A stretch of DNA of 64,000 nucleotides, taken from contig NZ_FOLO01000014.1 in NCBI RefSeq assembly GCF_900112265.1, positions 43,424-107,423 on the forward strand. Reading direction: 5' to 3'. The notes beneath the pieces are model-generated. The model was given only the letters and a program-made list of their open reading frames with translations, had not been told where the DNA came from and did no database searches. Made by a program: the position numbers and the translations under genes. Source of the stretch: Pseudoalteromonas denitrificans DSM 6059. Lineage in GTDB: Bacteria; Pseudomonadota; Gammaproteobacteria; Enterobacterales; Alteromonadaceae. Below, piece after piece: positions 26,226 through 36,008 of this stretch (its first letter is position 1; each line of letters starts with the position of its first letter).

Positions 26226-29200
26226 TTATTTTTCAAAATATAAATCTTCTCTTTGTTTTTTTCCAAGTTCTTGCATAGTAGAAGAATCAAATAAACGGCC
26301 ATTGATCATGGTATAGCTAACTTTATCAGTTACGCGTATATCAGTTAGCGGGTTGCCATCGATTATCATTAAATCAGCAAGTTTTCCCACTTCTAAAGAA
26401 CCAATATTTTTATCCAGCCCTAAATATCGGGCCGGATCAAGCGTTGCCGCACGAATTGTTTCAAGCCCTGTCATCCCCCCTTGTGCAAACATCCACATTT
26501 CCCAATGCGCTCCTAAACCCTCACGTTGTCCATGTGCGCCTAAGTTTACAATAACACCTTCATCCTGTAGTTCCGCAGCCACACGTGCATTATTAAAATG
26601 GTTATAATGGTGTTCTGGTGCTTTAGGACGTCTCATAGAGCGAGGTTGTAACAGCTCTTTTGGTACAAATTTTGATAGTATTGGGTGATTCCAAACATCC
26701 GTTTTGTCATACCAATAGTTTTCTCCCCAAATACCACCGTAGCCAACGACCAATGTAGGTGTATAACCCACTTCACTTTGACCCCACATTTGTTTTACAT
26801 CATTATAAATATTTGCAACTGGAATAGAGTGTTCTACTCCAGTATGGCCATCTGCAACCATAGTTAAGTTATGTTGCAATAATGAGCCACCTTCTGGCAC
26901 AACCATCATACGCAACTCTCGACCAGCCTGAATGATTTGTTGACGCTGCTCTCGACGAGGTTGATTATAAGATTTCACACTAAAAGCACCTACTTTTTGT
27001 AAGCGCTCTAAATGAAATTTTGCATCTTCTAATGAATCAACATGTGAAGTATAACCTGGACCATTAGCACCATATAAAATAGTACCTGTAGAAAAAATGC
27101 GCGGCCCTACAATCGTGCCAGCCTTTTGCATCTCGCTTGCAGCAAAAATCTCAGTAGTATCATTTGATGGATCATGAATCGTCGTTACACCTAAAGCTAA
27201 ACCCGCTAAGTTTTTCCAGTTCTGCTGTGGAATAATCTCATTAGAAGCTTGAGAGCCATGGGCGTGAGCATCAACGATACCTGGCATAATCGTTTTACCA
27301 GATACATCAACTATTTTTGCACCTTTAGGAATATTTATTTCAGCTGTCGTACCTACTGCTTTTATGTGCTTACCATCCGTTATTAAAACACCATTTTCAA
27401 TGACACTATCACCTTTCATAGTAATAATACGGGCACCTGTAAGTGCAATTATGCCTTTCGGTGCATGCATTGATTGTTTAAAACCGATGTTTTCACCATT
27501 TTTAACTTTAAAATCATTGTCTGACTTTTTGATGTCAAAAATACCTGATAAATCGCTATGGTAAAGTTCTGGACCCAGAGACCAATATAGTTTGTCACTA
27601 TCACGACTCCAGCTAATATTTTCTCCTGCGCGTACTGATAATTGCTCAATTGGGAATTGCTCAGCTTTAGGTCCTATATTAATTGTTTTTCCATTTTCAA
27701 CTAAAGGTGTAACAAATACTTTAAAACGCTCTGCAAAAGCTAAATATTGACCATCAGGTGATACTCTAAATTCTGTTGCAAGTTTAGACTCATAAAGTGT
27801 ACGTTCTTTTTTAGAATCAAGTTCCACCATTAATAAACTTGGCTTAGGGTAGCCATCTAATAAGTATATTTTGTTTTCGCTTTTTCCAAACTGAGGCTGA
27901 GATCCTGACTTAGTAATAAACTCAGATTTACCACCTTTTGATGGCACAGTGTAAATCCCCGGCTTTAATGACCAATCAGGGCTTAAAATAGAGCCTCCTT
28001 CTATTTTTCTATAGGCTAACGTTTTACCATTAGGACTAAATACTGGCTCTACATACTTACCAGTCTCTTTTACAATCGTTTTTCCTTTACCATTTCGGGT
28101 AGAGACAATACGAACGGTTCCTTGTTCTTTATCATCCCACGTTGTATATGCTATTTTTTTGCCATCACGAGAAAATGTTGGAAAGAACTCAAAATGTGAA
28201 TTTTGCTTTGTTAAACGTTTCACTTTTCCTGAGCTTAAATCCCTTTTATAAATATGCCCCATCGCCTCAAATAATGCCGTTTTGCCATCGGGAGAGACTT
28301 GTACGTTTCTCAACATTTTCACGTCAAATTTTTCTGTATCTAAATTTTGTGTAAAACGTAATGCCTTTTGTAATTTTTTAGTGGTGTGTATTTTAAATGG
28401 CACATCTGATACAGATTTATCAGATACATTTAATTTATGAATTTTTCCCGCAGCCCAAAATACGAGATCTTCACTGTCTGGCGTCCATGCTATATTGGTA
28501 TAAACACCATGAATCGCCCACGTTTCTTGCATATCTCGTTCTAATTTATCGTATACCTTAGTATGTTTTCCTGACTCTAAATCATATAAATAAAGACTCG
28601 TTTGAAAATCATCGCGTTTAATATAAGCCAATGTTTTACCATCAGGTGATGGTGTTGGTCTGATAGCTCCGCCCATACCTGAAATGATTGTTTCAATTTC
28701 ACCCGTTTTACGCTCATAACGTTTAATTTTGTAAATACCCGCTGTAGCGTCTTTAGAATAATGAAACGTTTTTCCTGGTGTAGCATCTTGTGAAAAGTAA
28801 ACATATTTACCATCAGGTGAAAAAGCCGGTTCACCTAAATCTTTTTGATCATTAGGACGCTTTGTTAATTGCATGCCTTTACCACCCGCTTTGTGATAAA
28901 TCCATACTTCCCCTGCACCTAAAGAACGTGTATCAGTAAAATGTTTACGGGCAACAATAAAATCACCATCAGGGCTCCAAGCAGGACTATTTAATAATCG
29001 AAAAGTTTCTTTGGTGACCGCTTTGGCATTTTTACCATCTAGGTCCATTATCCAAATATTATCTCCTCCATCAGCATCCGATGTAAAAGCAATATGCTTG
29101 CCATCAGGGCTAAATTTAGGTTGCATTTGCCAAGCAATATCAGAAGTTAATTGTGTGGCTTTTTCACCTTTATTACCATTTAATGGCATAGAATAAATAT

Positions 29201-29438
29201 CACCTAACAGATCAAAGATAACCGTTTTTCCATCAGGGCTCACATCAACATTCATCCAAGTTCCCTGTTCCACAGAGATACTGGCATCAATAAACTGACC
29301 TTGTGGTGCATCAACAGACCAAGTTAATTTTTCATCTTCTTTTTTATTTTTGTCAGTTGCATAGCTTTGACTACTCAAAGCCAAAGATATCGACAATGCT
29401 AATGCTGTTTTAATGGTGTTTTTCATTTTTAGACTCAT
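26226..29438 (-). CDS. Secreted beta-propeller amidohydrolase
   Basis: The protein has 1070 residues. A signal peptide (about 1-27, SSQSYA) is followed by TolB/WD40-type PD40 propeller blades (repeated SPDGKxxxF/Y, from about 65 to 620). An amidohydrolase domain then follows, with GIVDAHAHGSQ as the first metal site, GVTTIHDPSND and the ending GSLEVGKLADLMIIDGNPL. It is a metal-dependent hydrolase, probably of the prolidase/imidazolonepropionase-like group, acting in the periplasm on peptides or N-acyl compounds. The substrate is unknown. It faces a LytTR pair that starts on the same strand further right. Confidence 0.85.
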   Translation of the reverse strand: MSLKMKNTIKTALALSISLALSSQSYATDKNKKEDEKLTWSVDAPQGQFIDASISVEQGTWMNVDVSPDGKTVIFDLLGDIYSMPLNGNKGEKATQLTSDIAWQMQPKFSPDGKHIAFTSDADGGDNIWIMDLDGKNAKAVTKETFRLLNSPAWSPDGDFIVARKHFTDTRSLGAGEVWIYHKAGGKGMQLTKRPNDQKDLGEPAFSPDGKYVYFSQDATPGKTFHYSKDATAGIYKIKRYERKTGEIETIISGMGGAIRPTPSPDGKTLAYIKRDDFQTSLYLYDLESGKHTKVYDKLERDMQETWAIHGVYTNIAWTPDSEDLVFWAAGKIHKLNVSDKSVSDVPFKIHTTKKLQKALRFTQNLDTEKFDVKMLRNVQVSPDGKTALFEAMGHIYKRDLSSGKVKRLTKQNSHFEFFPTFSRDGKKIAYTTWDDKEQGTVRIVSTRNGKGKTIVKETGKYVEPVFSPNGKTLAYRKIEGGSILSPDWSLKPGIYTVPSKGGKSEFITKSGSQPQFGKSENKIYLLDGYPKPSLLMVELDSKKERTLYESKLATEFRVSPDGQYLAFAERFKVFVTPLVENGKTINIGPKAEQFPIEQLSVRAGENISWSRDSDKLYWSLGPELYHSDLSGIFDIKKSDNDFKVKNGENIGFKQSMHAPKGIIALTGARIITMKGDSVIENGVLITDGKHIKAVGTTAEINIPKGAKIVDVSGKTIMPGIVDAHAHGSQASNEIIPQQNWKNLAGLALGVTTIHDPSNDTTEIFAASEMQKAGTIVGPRIFSTGTILYGANGPGYTSHVDSLEDAKFHLERLQKVGAFSVKSYNQPRREQRQQIIQAGRELRMMVVPEGGSLLQHNLTMVADGHTGVEHSIPVANIYNDVKQMWGQSEVGYTPTLVVGYGGIWGENYWYDKTDVWNHPILSKFVPKELLQPRSMRRPKAPEHHYNHFNNARVAAELQDEGVIVNLGAHGQREGLGAHWEMWMFAQGGMTGLETIRAATLDPARYLGLDKNIGSLEVGKLADLMIIDGNPLTDIRVTDKVSYTMINGRLFDSSTMQELGKKQREDLYFEK

Positions 29439-29589
29439 TGTTAATTTGTATTTTTTAAATTATTTTCCGTTTTGATTTGAACACCATTGCATTAAAATTT
29501 CTATCAATATCGTTGAATCAACTGAATTTAACGATAGATTTATATCTAAATTTAGGAGGTTTTATGTAAAATTTAATTTATACAAGGTT

Positions 29590-30318
29590 TTAAGAAAATA
29601 AAGACTTTACTTCTTGATAACGGCTGCGACTAAGGGGCACTTCAATTTCACCTTCTATTAATAACTGATAACTTGCACCTGAGCCAATTTTAAGTCGTTT
29701 AACTTTATTGATATTAACAATATAAGAACGATGAACTCGTATAAATTGTTTAGGTAATAACATGGAAAGTTTATCGATAGATTTGTCATGTAAAGCGACA
29801 TCATGTGGGGCTAAGTTAAGTTGTGTATAGTGTAACTTGACATAATGCAGTTGAGTGTAATGACCATCAGCTTTTATAAAACTAATGTCAGATATTTTGA
29901 TAAAAGATAAGCCATCATGCTTTTTAACCGCTAATTGTTTTAGGTCATGACTTGCATGACTCGTTTTATCAGTAAATCGAGATAACGCTACTTCTAAGCG
30001 CTCATATTTAAAAGGTTTAGCAACAAAATCAAGAACGCCATATTCAAATGCTATAATCGCTTGTTCGCTATAAGCTGATACTATAATGGTATGAAAACTT
30101 TGCGCTGTTATCTCTTTTAATAAATCAAAACCATTTTCACCATGTAAATTTAAATCTAACATTAACAAATCAATACTATGTTCAATTAAATAATTACTGG
30201 CATCTTCAATATCATCAAACCATTTTATAATGGGTTTGCCAGCAACCAGTATTTGTCCTATTTGTCTTTTTAAACGCTGCGCTATAACGGGTTCATCTTC
30301 AACAATAACAATATGCAT
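29590..30318 (-). CDS. LytTR response regulator
   Basis: The 242-residue protein has a receiver domain (1-120) with acidic residues E7/D8, phospho-acceptor D55 in LMLDLNLHG and K102 in VAKPF. A C-terminal LytTR DNA-binding domain follows (about 140-240), with SFIKADGHYTQLHY and RVHRSYIVNINKVKRL. Its start overlaps the kinase stop (TAATG), so the two are coupled. LytTR proteins bind pairs of direct repeats; a candidate pair lies at 32073-32098. Confidence 0.92.
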   Translation of the reverse strand: MHIVIVEDEPVIAQRLKRQIGQILVAGKPIIKWFDDIEDASNYLIEHSIDLLMLDLNLHGENGFDLLKEITAQSFHTIIVSAYSEQAIIAFEYGVLDFVAKPFKYERLEVALSRFTDKTSHASHDLKQLAVKKHDGLSFIKISDISFIKADGHYTQLHYVKLHYTQLNLAPHDVALHDKSIDKLSMLLPKQFIRVHRSYIVNINKVKRLKIGSGASYQLLIEGEIEVPLSRSRYQEVKSLFS

Positions 30319-32033
30319 TATTCCCCCTCGTCTAGTTCAACATTTTTTATCAAAGGAAATTTAATCCTGGTTTGCCAAGTATCATTTTTCGCTGCAGACT
30401 CAAAAATCCAATTATGATTAAAGCTCTCAGTTAGGCGGGTTTTAATATAATTCTCCCCTATTCCTGAGCCCTGATGATTGTTATTTCTAAAAGGCGTGAT
30501 AACTTTAATATCTATTTTTTCTGTTGTTTTTATTTGTATATCAAAAGAGTCACCATTTTTAATTCGATTATGAGAAAAAGCATTTTCTATAATAGTATGT
30601 ATGATTGCAGGGGGAACTAAAAAGTCACTTTCGATTACTTCAATATTGAGTTGTATGTTCTTTTGATATCTGTATTGCATTATTTCAAAATGTTTTTGAC
30701 AAAGCGCCACCTCATTTGACCAAGGAACCAGTTTTTGCTGCGACATTAGATTTAATAAACGAAATTCATCCGCTAAGGCATCTATAAATTTAACAGCCAA
30801 TTTTGGTTCAGTTTCAACCCACTCAACAATTAAAGTTAAGCTATTCATCAAAAAGTGAGGTTGCAGGTTTCGCCTTAACATTTGCGCTTCTAATCTTAAA
30901 GATTGCATGGCTTTTGAACGCTCTTGCCCAAACTGCACTATCAAACTATATAAATTGGCTAACGCGATAAAAGAAAATAAAGCCGCAAACCATTTATCAA
31001 TAAAAGAAAAAGGTAAAACTATCATAAGGGTAAAACCTGCACTTAATATACTTAAATGGACTAATGAACTCGACTGTTTTTTTCTAAATGCCTGTGCATT
31101 AATAAATAAAGAAATAAATAAAGCCAAGACAAAAATTGATAAACTTTTTATATCATAACTTGGTGTAAATAATGCTAAACCAATAAAGCAGATCAAACTG
31201 AAACCTAACCAAGTTACTTTTTGTTTTACCTGATAATAAAATAAATAATAAGCAATCAACGCCATGCCTGTTAACAGCACATTTGTGATAATAATTCTAA
31301 GCCTTACAATATGAAAATCCCAAGGATAGTTCCAAAAATACTTTATAACCTCTAAGCCTATTAAAGACCCTGAAAATAAGCATAAACAGCTAAAAATAAT
31401 ATATGCAGGTCTTTTTTCATATAAAAAATATATTAAAGCAAAAAATACAGTTAGCAAAAACATAGCACCACAGAGCATTAGCGGGATCAGTTTTTGTTGA
31501 AAGTTAATATCTTGTTTTACATTTTTAGATGTTATAAACATCCCATAATAAATAGCATGCATATCCTCAATATGATGATAGGTAGAAAGCTCAATACTCA
31601 GTAAATGCGCTCCTTGTGATAATTCAGCTTGTGATAAAGGCGCCATCATTTCTATCGGACCAACTTGCTCTAAACTTAGGTCAACACCAGGTTTACCTTT
31701 ATCAGCAATAAACTTACCATCCCAATAGAATTTTGCCGAGCCTAAGAATATGGCCCTGAGAATTGTATATCGCGGTACTTGGCTTTTATTTACGTTCACA
31801 GGTATTCGAATACAATAATGCTGATGTTCTGAAATGAGAGATAAGTTTAACTTCGACCAATCACTATCATCTAAATATATGTCGTGACAATTTGCGACAG
31901 TACCATTTGAAACACGCGCATCTTGACCTAATGACTGAAAGTAATTAGCAGGTTGCACTTTGGTTTCTTGGGCTATTGCTTTTGTACTTAATAACAAGAA
32001 TACAAAAGTAATTAATACGTTATATATTTTCAT
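30318..32033 (-). CDS. LytS-type sensor histidine kinase (His_kinase family)
   Basis: The protein has 571 residues. After a signal or anchor segment (about 5-21) there is a periplasmic domain of about 160 residues. Seven hydrophobic segments follow (about 180-370, of the 7TMR-DISM type), then the His_kinase domain with the phospho-accepting histidine in LQPHFLMNSL and the ATP-binding GIGENYIKTRL. The extracellular ligand is unknown; the N-terminal domain is of the beta-sandwich type often used for carbohydrate or small-molecule sensing. It is divergent from the S33 hydrolase gene, which is its likely target. Confidence 0.88.
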   Translation of the reverse strand: MKIYNVLITFVFLLLSTKAIAQETKVQPANYFQSLGQDARVSNGTVANCHDIYLDDSDWSKLNLSLISEHQHYCIRIPVNVNKSQVPRYTILRAIFLGSAKFYWDGKFIADKGKPGVDLSLEQVGPIEMMAPLSQAELSQGAHLLSIELSTYHHIEDMHAIYYGMFITSKNVKQDINFQQKLIPLMLCGAMFLLTVFFALIYFLYEKRPAYIIFSCLCLFSGSLIGLEVIKYFWNYPWDFHIVRLRIIITNVLLTGMALIAYYLFYYQVKQKVTWLGFSLICFIGLALFTPSYDIKSLSIFVLALFISLFINAQAFRKKQSSSLVHLSILSAGFTLMIVLPFSFIDKWFAALFSFIALANLYSLIVQFGQERSKAMQSLRLEAQMLRRNLQPHFLMNSLTLIVEWVETEPKLAVKFIDALADEFRLLNLMSQQKLVPWSNEVALCQKHFEIMQYRYQKNIQLNIEVIESDFLVPPAIIHTIIENAFSHNRIKNGDSFDIQIKTTEKIDIKVITPFRNNNHQGSGIGENYIKTRLTESFNHNWIFESAAKNDTWQTRIKFPLIKNVELDEGE

Positions 32034-32072
32034 TTTTGTATTGTAACCACTTTACTCCAAAGATAAATGCAC

Positions 32073-32098
32073 TTGGTGATGCACAGGTGTCATTGGTG
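32073..32098. promoter_or_regulatory. Candidate LytTR binding site (direct repeat)
   Basis: TTGGTG occurs at 32073-32078 and 32093-32098, exactly 20 bp apart, with similar flanks (ACTTGGTGATG and CATTGGTGCAT). Two direct repeats on the same face of the helix is the LytTR operator form. It lies in the divergent promoter region between kinase and hydrolase. Confidence 0.45.
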
Positions 32099-32166
32099 CA
32101 TTTCTAAATCAAGGCATGCTTTTTAACATTAGACTGAACTCAAGATTAACAAACAGAGTCTTTATT

Positions 32167-33600
32167 ATGAAACCACTATTCAACGTTTTATTACCTATTA
32201 CTTTAATTGTATCAAGCCAATTCAGTGCCAACTCAAAAGCACTATTACCTTATGAATATATTGGTTATAAACAACAAAAAGTAAATGCCCAAATGGGTAC
32301 TTTTAAAGTGCCAGAGAATAGAAACAACCCAAACTCAAGAGAGCTTACTTTAACTTATGTAAAATTCCCAACAACCAGTAAAACACCGGGTAAACCAATT
32401 GTATATTTATCTGGAGGTCCTGGAGGCTCAGCCACAGGCACTGCAAAACGTTCTCGTTTTGAACTTTTTAATAAACTACGTGCCGCTTCAGATGTCATTT
32501 TATTTGACCAACGAGGAACCGGACTATCAAATGATTTAAAAAGCTGTAAAGCGACTTCTTTTGATTTAAAAATACCTTCAGTCGAAAAAGAGCTCATGAC
32601 TCAAACAATTTCTGATGTGAAAACCTGTGTTACCCAATGGCAAAACCAAAATATAGATTTAGATGGATATAATACAAAACAAAATGCAGCTGATCTTGTT
32701 GATTTAGCCAAAACGCTTAATACTGATAAAATTAACCTGTGGGGTATAAGCTATGGGTCACATTTAGCTTTTACAGCAGCTAAATATCACCCTGAAATCA
32801 TTAACCAGATGGTGCTTGCATCATTAGAAGGGTTAGATCATACAATTAAGCAACCAGCACGTGTGCAAACCTTAATTGAAAAAGTATCTTTGATGTTAAA
32901 AACAAACCCAGATACTAAAGATAGATATCCAAATTTTTTAGCTGATTTAACACATGTTTTAAAAAATCTAGAAACATCACCACAAGTTATAAATACCCAC
33001 GATTTTAGAACTAAAAAGCCACTAATTGTTGGCATAGGTAAAATTGATATGCAATTTGCCTTAAGCTTTATATTCTTAATGGACCCTAAATATTTAATAC
33101 AATTACCTCGTATCATAGCCGATATGAAAAATAATCAGTTCACTGAAATCGCCTCATATATTGCTTATATAAAAGGTATGTCAGCTGAACATACACCTAT
33201 GAGCTTAGCAATGGATGCCGCTTCTGGTATTTCGAATGAAAGGTGGTCTCAAGTACAAAAACAAGCTAAAACAGCTTTAGTTGGCAGAACAACTAACTTC
33301 CCATTTCCAGATATTAACGCTGTATTGCCAGTAACTGACTTAGGAGATGACTTTAGACAAGAGCTACATTCTGATATCCCCACTTTATTTGTATCTGGAA
33401 CTTTAGATGGGAGAACCTTATACCAAAGCCAAGTTGAATTAGCTGCAAACTTTACTAATGCCAATATGATCACAGTTGAAGGTGGCGGCCATAATGTATT
33501 TATGACTTCTCCCGAAATATCAGAACGTGTCTTAGAGTTTTTTAAAGGTCAAAGAGTGCAATCGCATACCATCACTTTAGATCCTATTAAGTTTCAGTAA
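32167..33600 (+). CDS. Exported S33-family alpha/beta hydrolase (aminopeptidase-like)
   Basis: The 477-residue protein has a signal peptide (about 1-24). The alpha/beta hydrolase fold shows the oxyanion segment YLSGGPGGSATG, DQRGTGLS, the nucleophile serine in WGISYGSHLAF and the catalytic histidine in GGGHNVFMT. It resembles proline iminopeptidase/tripeptidyl-aminopeptidase enzymes that act on peptides in the periplasm. The start is the ATG at 32167; an in-frame ATG 51 bases upstream would put charged residues before the signal peptide. It probably belongs to the LytTR regulon upstream. Confidence 0.85.
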   Translation: MKPLFNVLLPITLIVSSQFSANSKALLPYEYIGYKQQKVNAQMGTFKVPENRNNPNSRELTLTYVKFPTTSKTPGKPIVYLSGGPGGSATGTAKRSRFELFNKLRAASDVILFDQRGTGLSNDLKSCKATSFDLKIPSVEKELMTQTISDVKTCVTQWQNQNIDLDGYNTKQNAADLVDLAKTLNTDKINLWGISYGSHLAFTAAKYHPEIINQMVLASLEGLDHTIKQPARVQTLIEKVSLMLKTNPDTKDRYPNFLADLTHVLKNLETSPQVINTHDFRTKKPLIVGIGKIDMQFALSFIFLMDPKYLIQLPRIIADMKNNQFTEIASYIAYIKGMSAEHTPMSLAMDAASGISNERWSQVQKQAKTALVGRTTNFPFPDINAVLPVTDLGDDFRQELHSDIPTLFVSGTLDGRTLYQSQVELAANFTNANMITVEGGGHNVFMTSPEISERVLEFFKGQRVQSHTITLDPIKFQ

Positions 33601-33609
33601 ATCAGTGAT

Positions 33610-33653
33610 CTTAATATCGCAGTTATTCATATTGTGATGACTACGATATTAAG
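33610..33653. terminator. Hairpin between convergent genes
   Basis: CTTAATATCG and CGATATTAAG form a 10-bp stem with a 24-base loop in the gap between the hydrolase and the peptidase. A weak terminator at best. Confidence 0.35.
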
Positions 33654-33661
33654 TTAAAAGA

Positions 33662-34486
33662 TTAAACCCACTGCCTAGGGTCAAACTCATAATAATTAAG
33701 CATTAACTGATATAACTCAGGATCTTGTTTTTGTAATTGTGAGGGTTTTTCTATAAAGGTTTCGGTTAACACAGCAAAAAACTCAGCTTCATTCGTCGCA
33801 CCATATTGATGGATCACATTAGGCATGCCATAAGCTAAATGCGTTTTTAATTGATTGAATGCACGATTAAATACTTGCGCCCATTGTTTATAAAGACCAG
33901 AGGTTTTCAATTGTGGAGTCCCTGAAGTCAACCCAGTTTGTTGATCTAACTGATGCGCAAATTCGTGAAAAACTAAATTATGACCATCTTCAGGTAAACG
34001 ATTACCTTCTAAAACATCATGCCATGAAAGCACGAGTGTCCCTCCGGGCCAAGACTCTCCTTGGCGTACGGTTTCGTGAAAACTGACTAAACCTGCACCA
34101 TCTTTTTTATTTTCTTTAGCATAATAAGCACTCGGATATAACAAAACCTGCTTTACATTTTGATAAATAGGCCAAGGTTTATTTAATACCAATAAACATG
34201 CATTTGCAGCTACAACTAAACGCATACCCGCATTGACTTTTAAACCATCTCGGCCTAAAAAGCTGATATTGTCTAAAAACCACAAGATATGTTGCTCTAA
34301 CTTAGTACGGTCTGCATCTATCATATTTTTATAAATAGGCATTACTTTAAGTAGTAACTTTTTTTGGCTCTTACTCAAAGTGCGACCCATATATTTTTTA
34401 TGCCAAAAATGCGTTTTAATTTTATTCCATTGCCAATAAGTCACAACAAAAATAATCAGTGTTATTGTTAAAAATATATTAATCAT
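33662..34486 (-). CDS. mtfA: MtfA-type (M90) zinc metallopeptidase
   Basis: The 274-residue protein has an N-terminal membrane segment (about 2-18) and then the MtfA fold with the zinc motif HEFAH in VFHEFAHQLDQQTGL. The downstream acidic ligand lies in NEAEFFAVLTETF. E. coli MtfA binds the repressor Mlc and has aminopeptidase activity. Here an N-terminal anchor is added, so it may face the cytoplasm at the membrane. It stands alone. Confidence 0.85.
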   Translation of the reverse strand: MINIFLTITLIIFVVTYWQWNKIKTHFWHKKYMGRTLSKSQKKLLLKVMPIYKNMIDADRTKLEQHILWFLDNISFLGRDGLKVNAGMRLVVAANACLLVLNKPWPIYQNVKQVLLYPSAYYAKENKKDGAGLVSFHETVRQGESWPGGTLVLSWHDVLEGNRLPEDGHNLVFHEFAHQLDQQTGLTSGTPQLKTSGLYKQWAQVFNRAFNQLKTHLAYGMPNVIHQYGATNEAEFFAVLTETFIEKPSQLQKQDPELYQLMLNYYEFDPRQWV

Positions 34487-34550
34487 TCAAATACCCTTTC
34501 TAAATATACTATATTCATGGGTCTTTAATATTCAGTTTTCAACTGGCTCT

Positions 34551-34817
34551 TATACCCAAACCATTTCAAGGGACTGAACTCAGTTGGAGTGAAAAACGTT
34601 TTAAGCAAGGCGTTAATTGCAGAGAATGACGGATCCCTCTTCAAAATCAATAACGCAGAATAAAGCGCTTCTAAACCAACCCACGGGGCTTCTGAGCAAT
34701 GAAGGCATATTACCGGTCCATCTTCTTTAAAGGGAATGACCATTTATACAAAGATGCGCCTGAATCATAAATTGCTCAGAAGTTCTGAAACTCGTATCTT
34801 GAAGTGGTTTGGGTATA
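34551..34817. repeat. Dispersed repeat element with 20-bp inverted ends
   Basis: The left end TATACCCAAACCATTTCAAG (34551-34570) and the right end at 34798-34817 are inverted copies that match at 19 of 20 positions, bounding 267 bp. The inner sequence is partly shared with 55831-55960. No transposase is inside; it has the form of a MITE or another non-autonomous element. A 72-codon open frame within it is not supported as a gene. The element lies between mtfA and purM, about 140 bp before the purM start. Confidence 0.7.
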
Positions 34818-34955
34818 TACCGGACAAAAGTCCTTATTTACTTGTGGCATATTAAGCTAACGAACATGCTAAAAGTACTAGCGAGCACCGAACATTTAAG
34901 GTAAAATGCGCGCCTTTAAAGACCATCCACCACATACAAATGTTGAGGAATTTCT

Positions 34956-36008
34956 GTGAGCGAACAAAAACAGTCTCTTAGCTACAAAGACGCGGGCGTT
35001 GATATTGACGCTGGTAACGTACTTGTTGAACGTATTAAAGGCGTTGTAAAAAAAACTAAACGTCCTGAAGTAATGGGCGGTATTGGTGGTTTTGGTGCTT
35101 TATGCCAAATTCCAGCTGGTTATAAAGAACCTGTATTAGTAGCCGGCACAGATGGTGTAGGTACTAAATTACGTTTAGCAATCGACTTAAAACAACACCA
35201 AGGTGTGGGCATTGATTTGGTTGCTATGTGTGTGAATGATCTAATAGTACAAGGTGCTGAACCTTTATTCTTCTTAGATTATTATGCTACGGGAAAATTA
35301 GACGTAGATACAGCTGTTGACGTAGTAACAGGTATCGGTGCAGGGTGTGAACTATCAGGTTGTTCTTTAACTGGTGGTGAAACAGCTGAAATGCCAGGCA
35401 TGTACGAAGGTGAAGATTACGATATCGCTGGTTTCTGTGTCGGTATCGTTGAAAAAGCAAAAATCATTGATGGTACTAAAGTTAAATCTGGCGATCAATT
35501 AATCGCATTAGGTTCAAGCGGCCCACATTCAAACGGTTACTCTTTAGTACGTAAAGTGCTAGAAGTATCAGGTGCTGATACTTCAGCTGCATTTGATGGT
35601 AAAACATTAGGTGAGCATTTACTTGAGCCTACTCGTATTTACGTTAAGCCAGTATTAGAGCTATTAAAATCTGTTGATGTACATGCATTATCACACATCA
35701 CAGGAGGCGGTTTCTGGGAAAATATCCCTCGCGTATTACCTGAATCAGCAAAAGCGGTAGTAAAAGGTGATAGCTGGCAATGGCCTGCAATCTTTGACTG
35801 GTTACAAGAAAACGGCAATATCACCACACACGAAATGTACCGTACATTTAACTGTGGCGTTGGTATGATTTTAGTTGTTCCAGCTAACGAATTAGAAAAC
35901 AGCTTAAACATCTTAAAAGAGCAAGGTGAAAACGCTTGGCATATTGGTGAAATCCAAGATGCAACACAAGGTGAAGAGCAAGTTGAAATCGTAGGCGGCA
36001 CTAAGTAA
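34956..36008 (+). CDS. purM: Phosphoribosylformylglycinamidine cyclo-ligase
   Basis: This 350-residue enzyme of the AIR synthase family makes aminoimidazole ribotide, the fifth step of purine synthesis. Family marks are [52 protein letters not shown] and [19 protein letters not shown]. The start is GTG at 34956 behind TTGAGGA. It overlaps purN by one base (TAATG) and forms the usual purMN pair. Confidence 0.96.
   Translation: MSEQKQSLSYKDAGVDIDAGNVLVERIKGVVKKTKRPEVMGGIGGFGALCQIPAGYKEPVLVAGTDGVGTKLRLAIDLKQHQGVGIDLVAMCVNDLIVQGAEPLFFLDYYATGKLDVDTAVDVVTGIGAGCELSGCSLTGGETAEMPGMYEGEDYDIAGFCVGIVEKAKIIDGTKVKSGDQLIALGSSGPHSNGYSLVRKVLEVSGADTSAAFDGKTLGEHLLEPTRIYVKPVLELLKSVDVHALSHITGGGFWENIPRVLPESAKAVVKGDSWQWPAIFDWLQENGNITTHEMYRTFNCGVGMILVVPANELENSLNILKEQGENAWHIGEIQDATQGEEQVEIVGGTK

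Noticed and set aside
34525..34743. A 72-codon minus-strand open frame between mtfA and purM
   Set aside because: It lies almost wholly inside the dispersed repeat element (34551-34817), has no ribosome-binding site and its sequence recurs in broken form at 55831, so it is repeat sequence rather than a gene.
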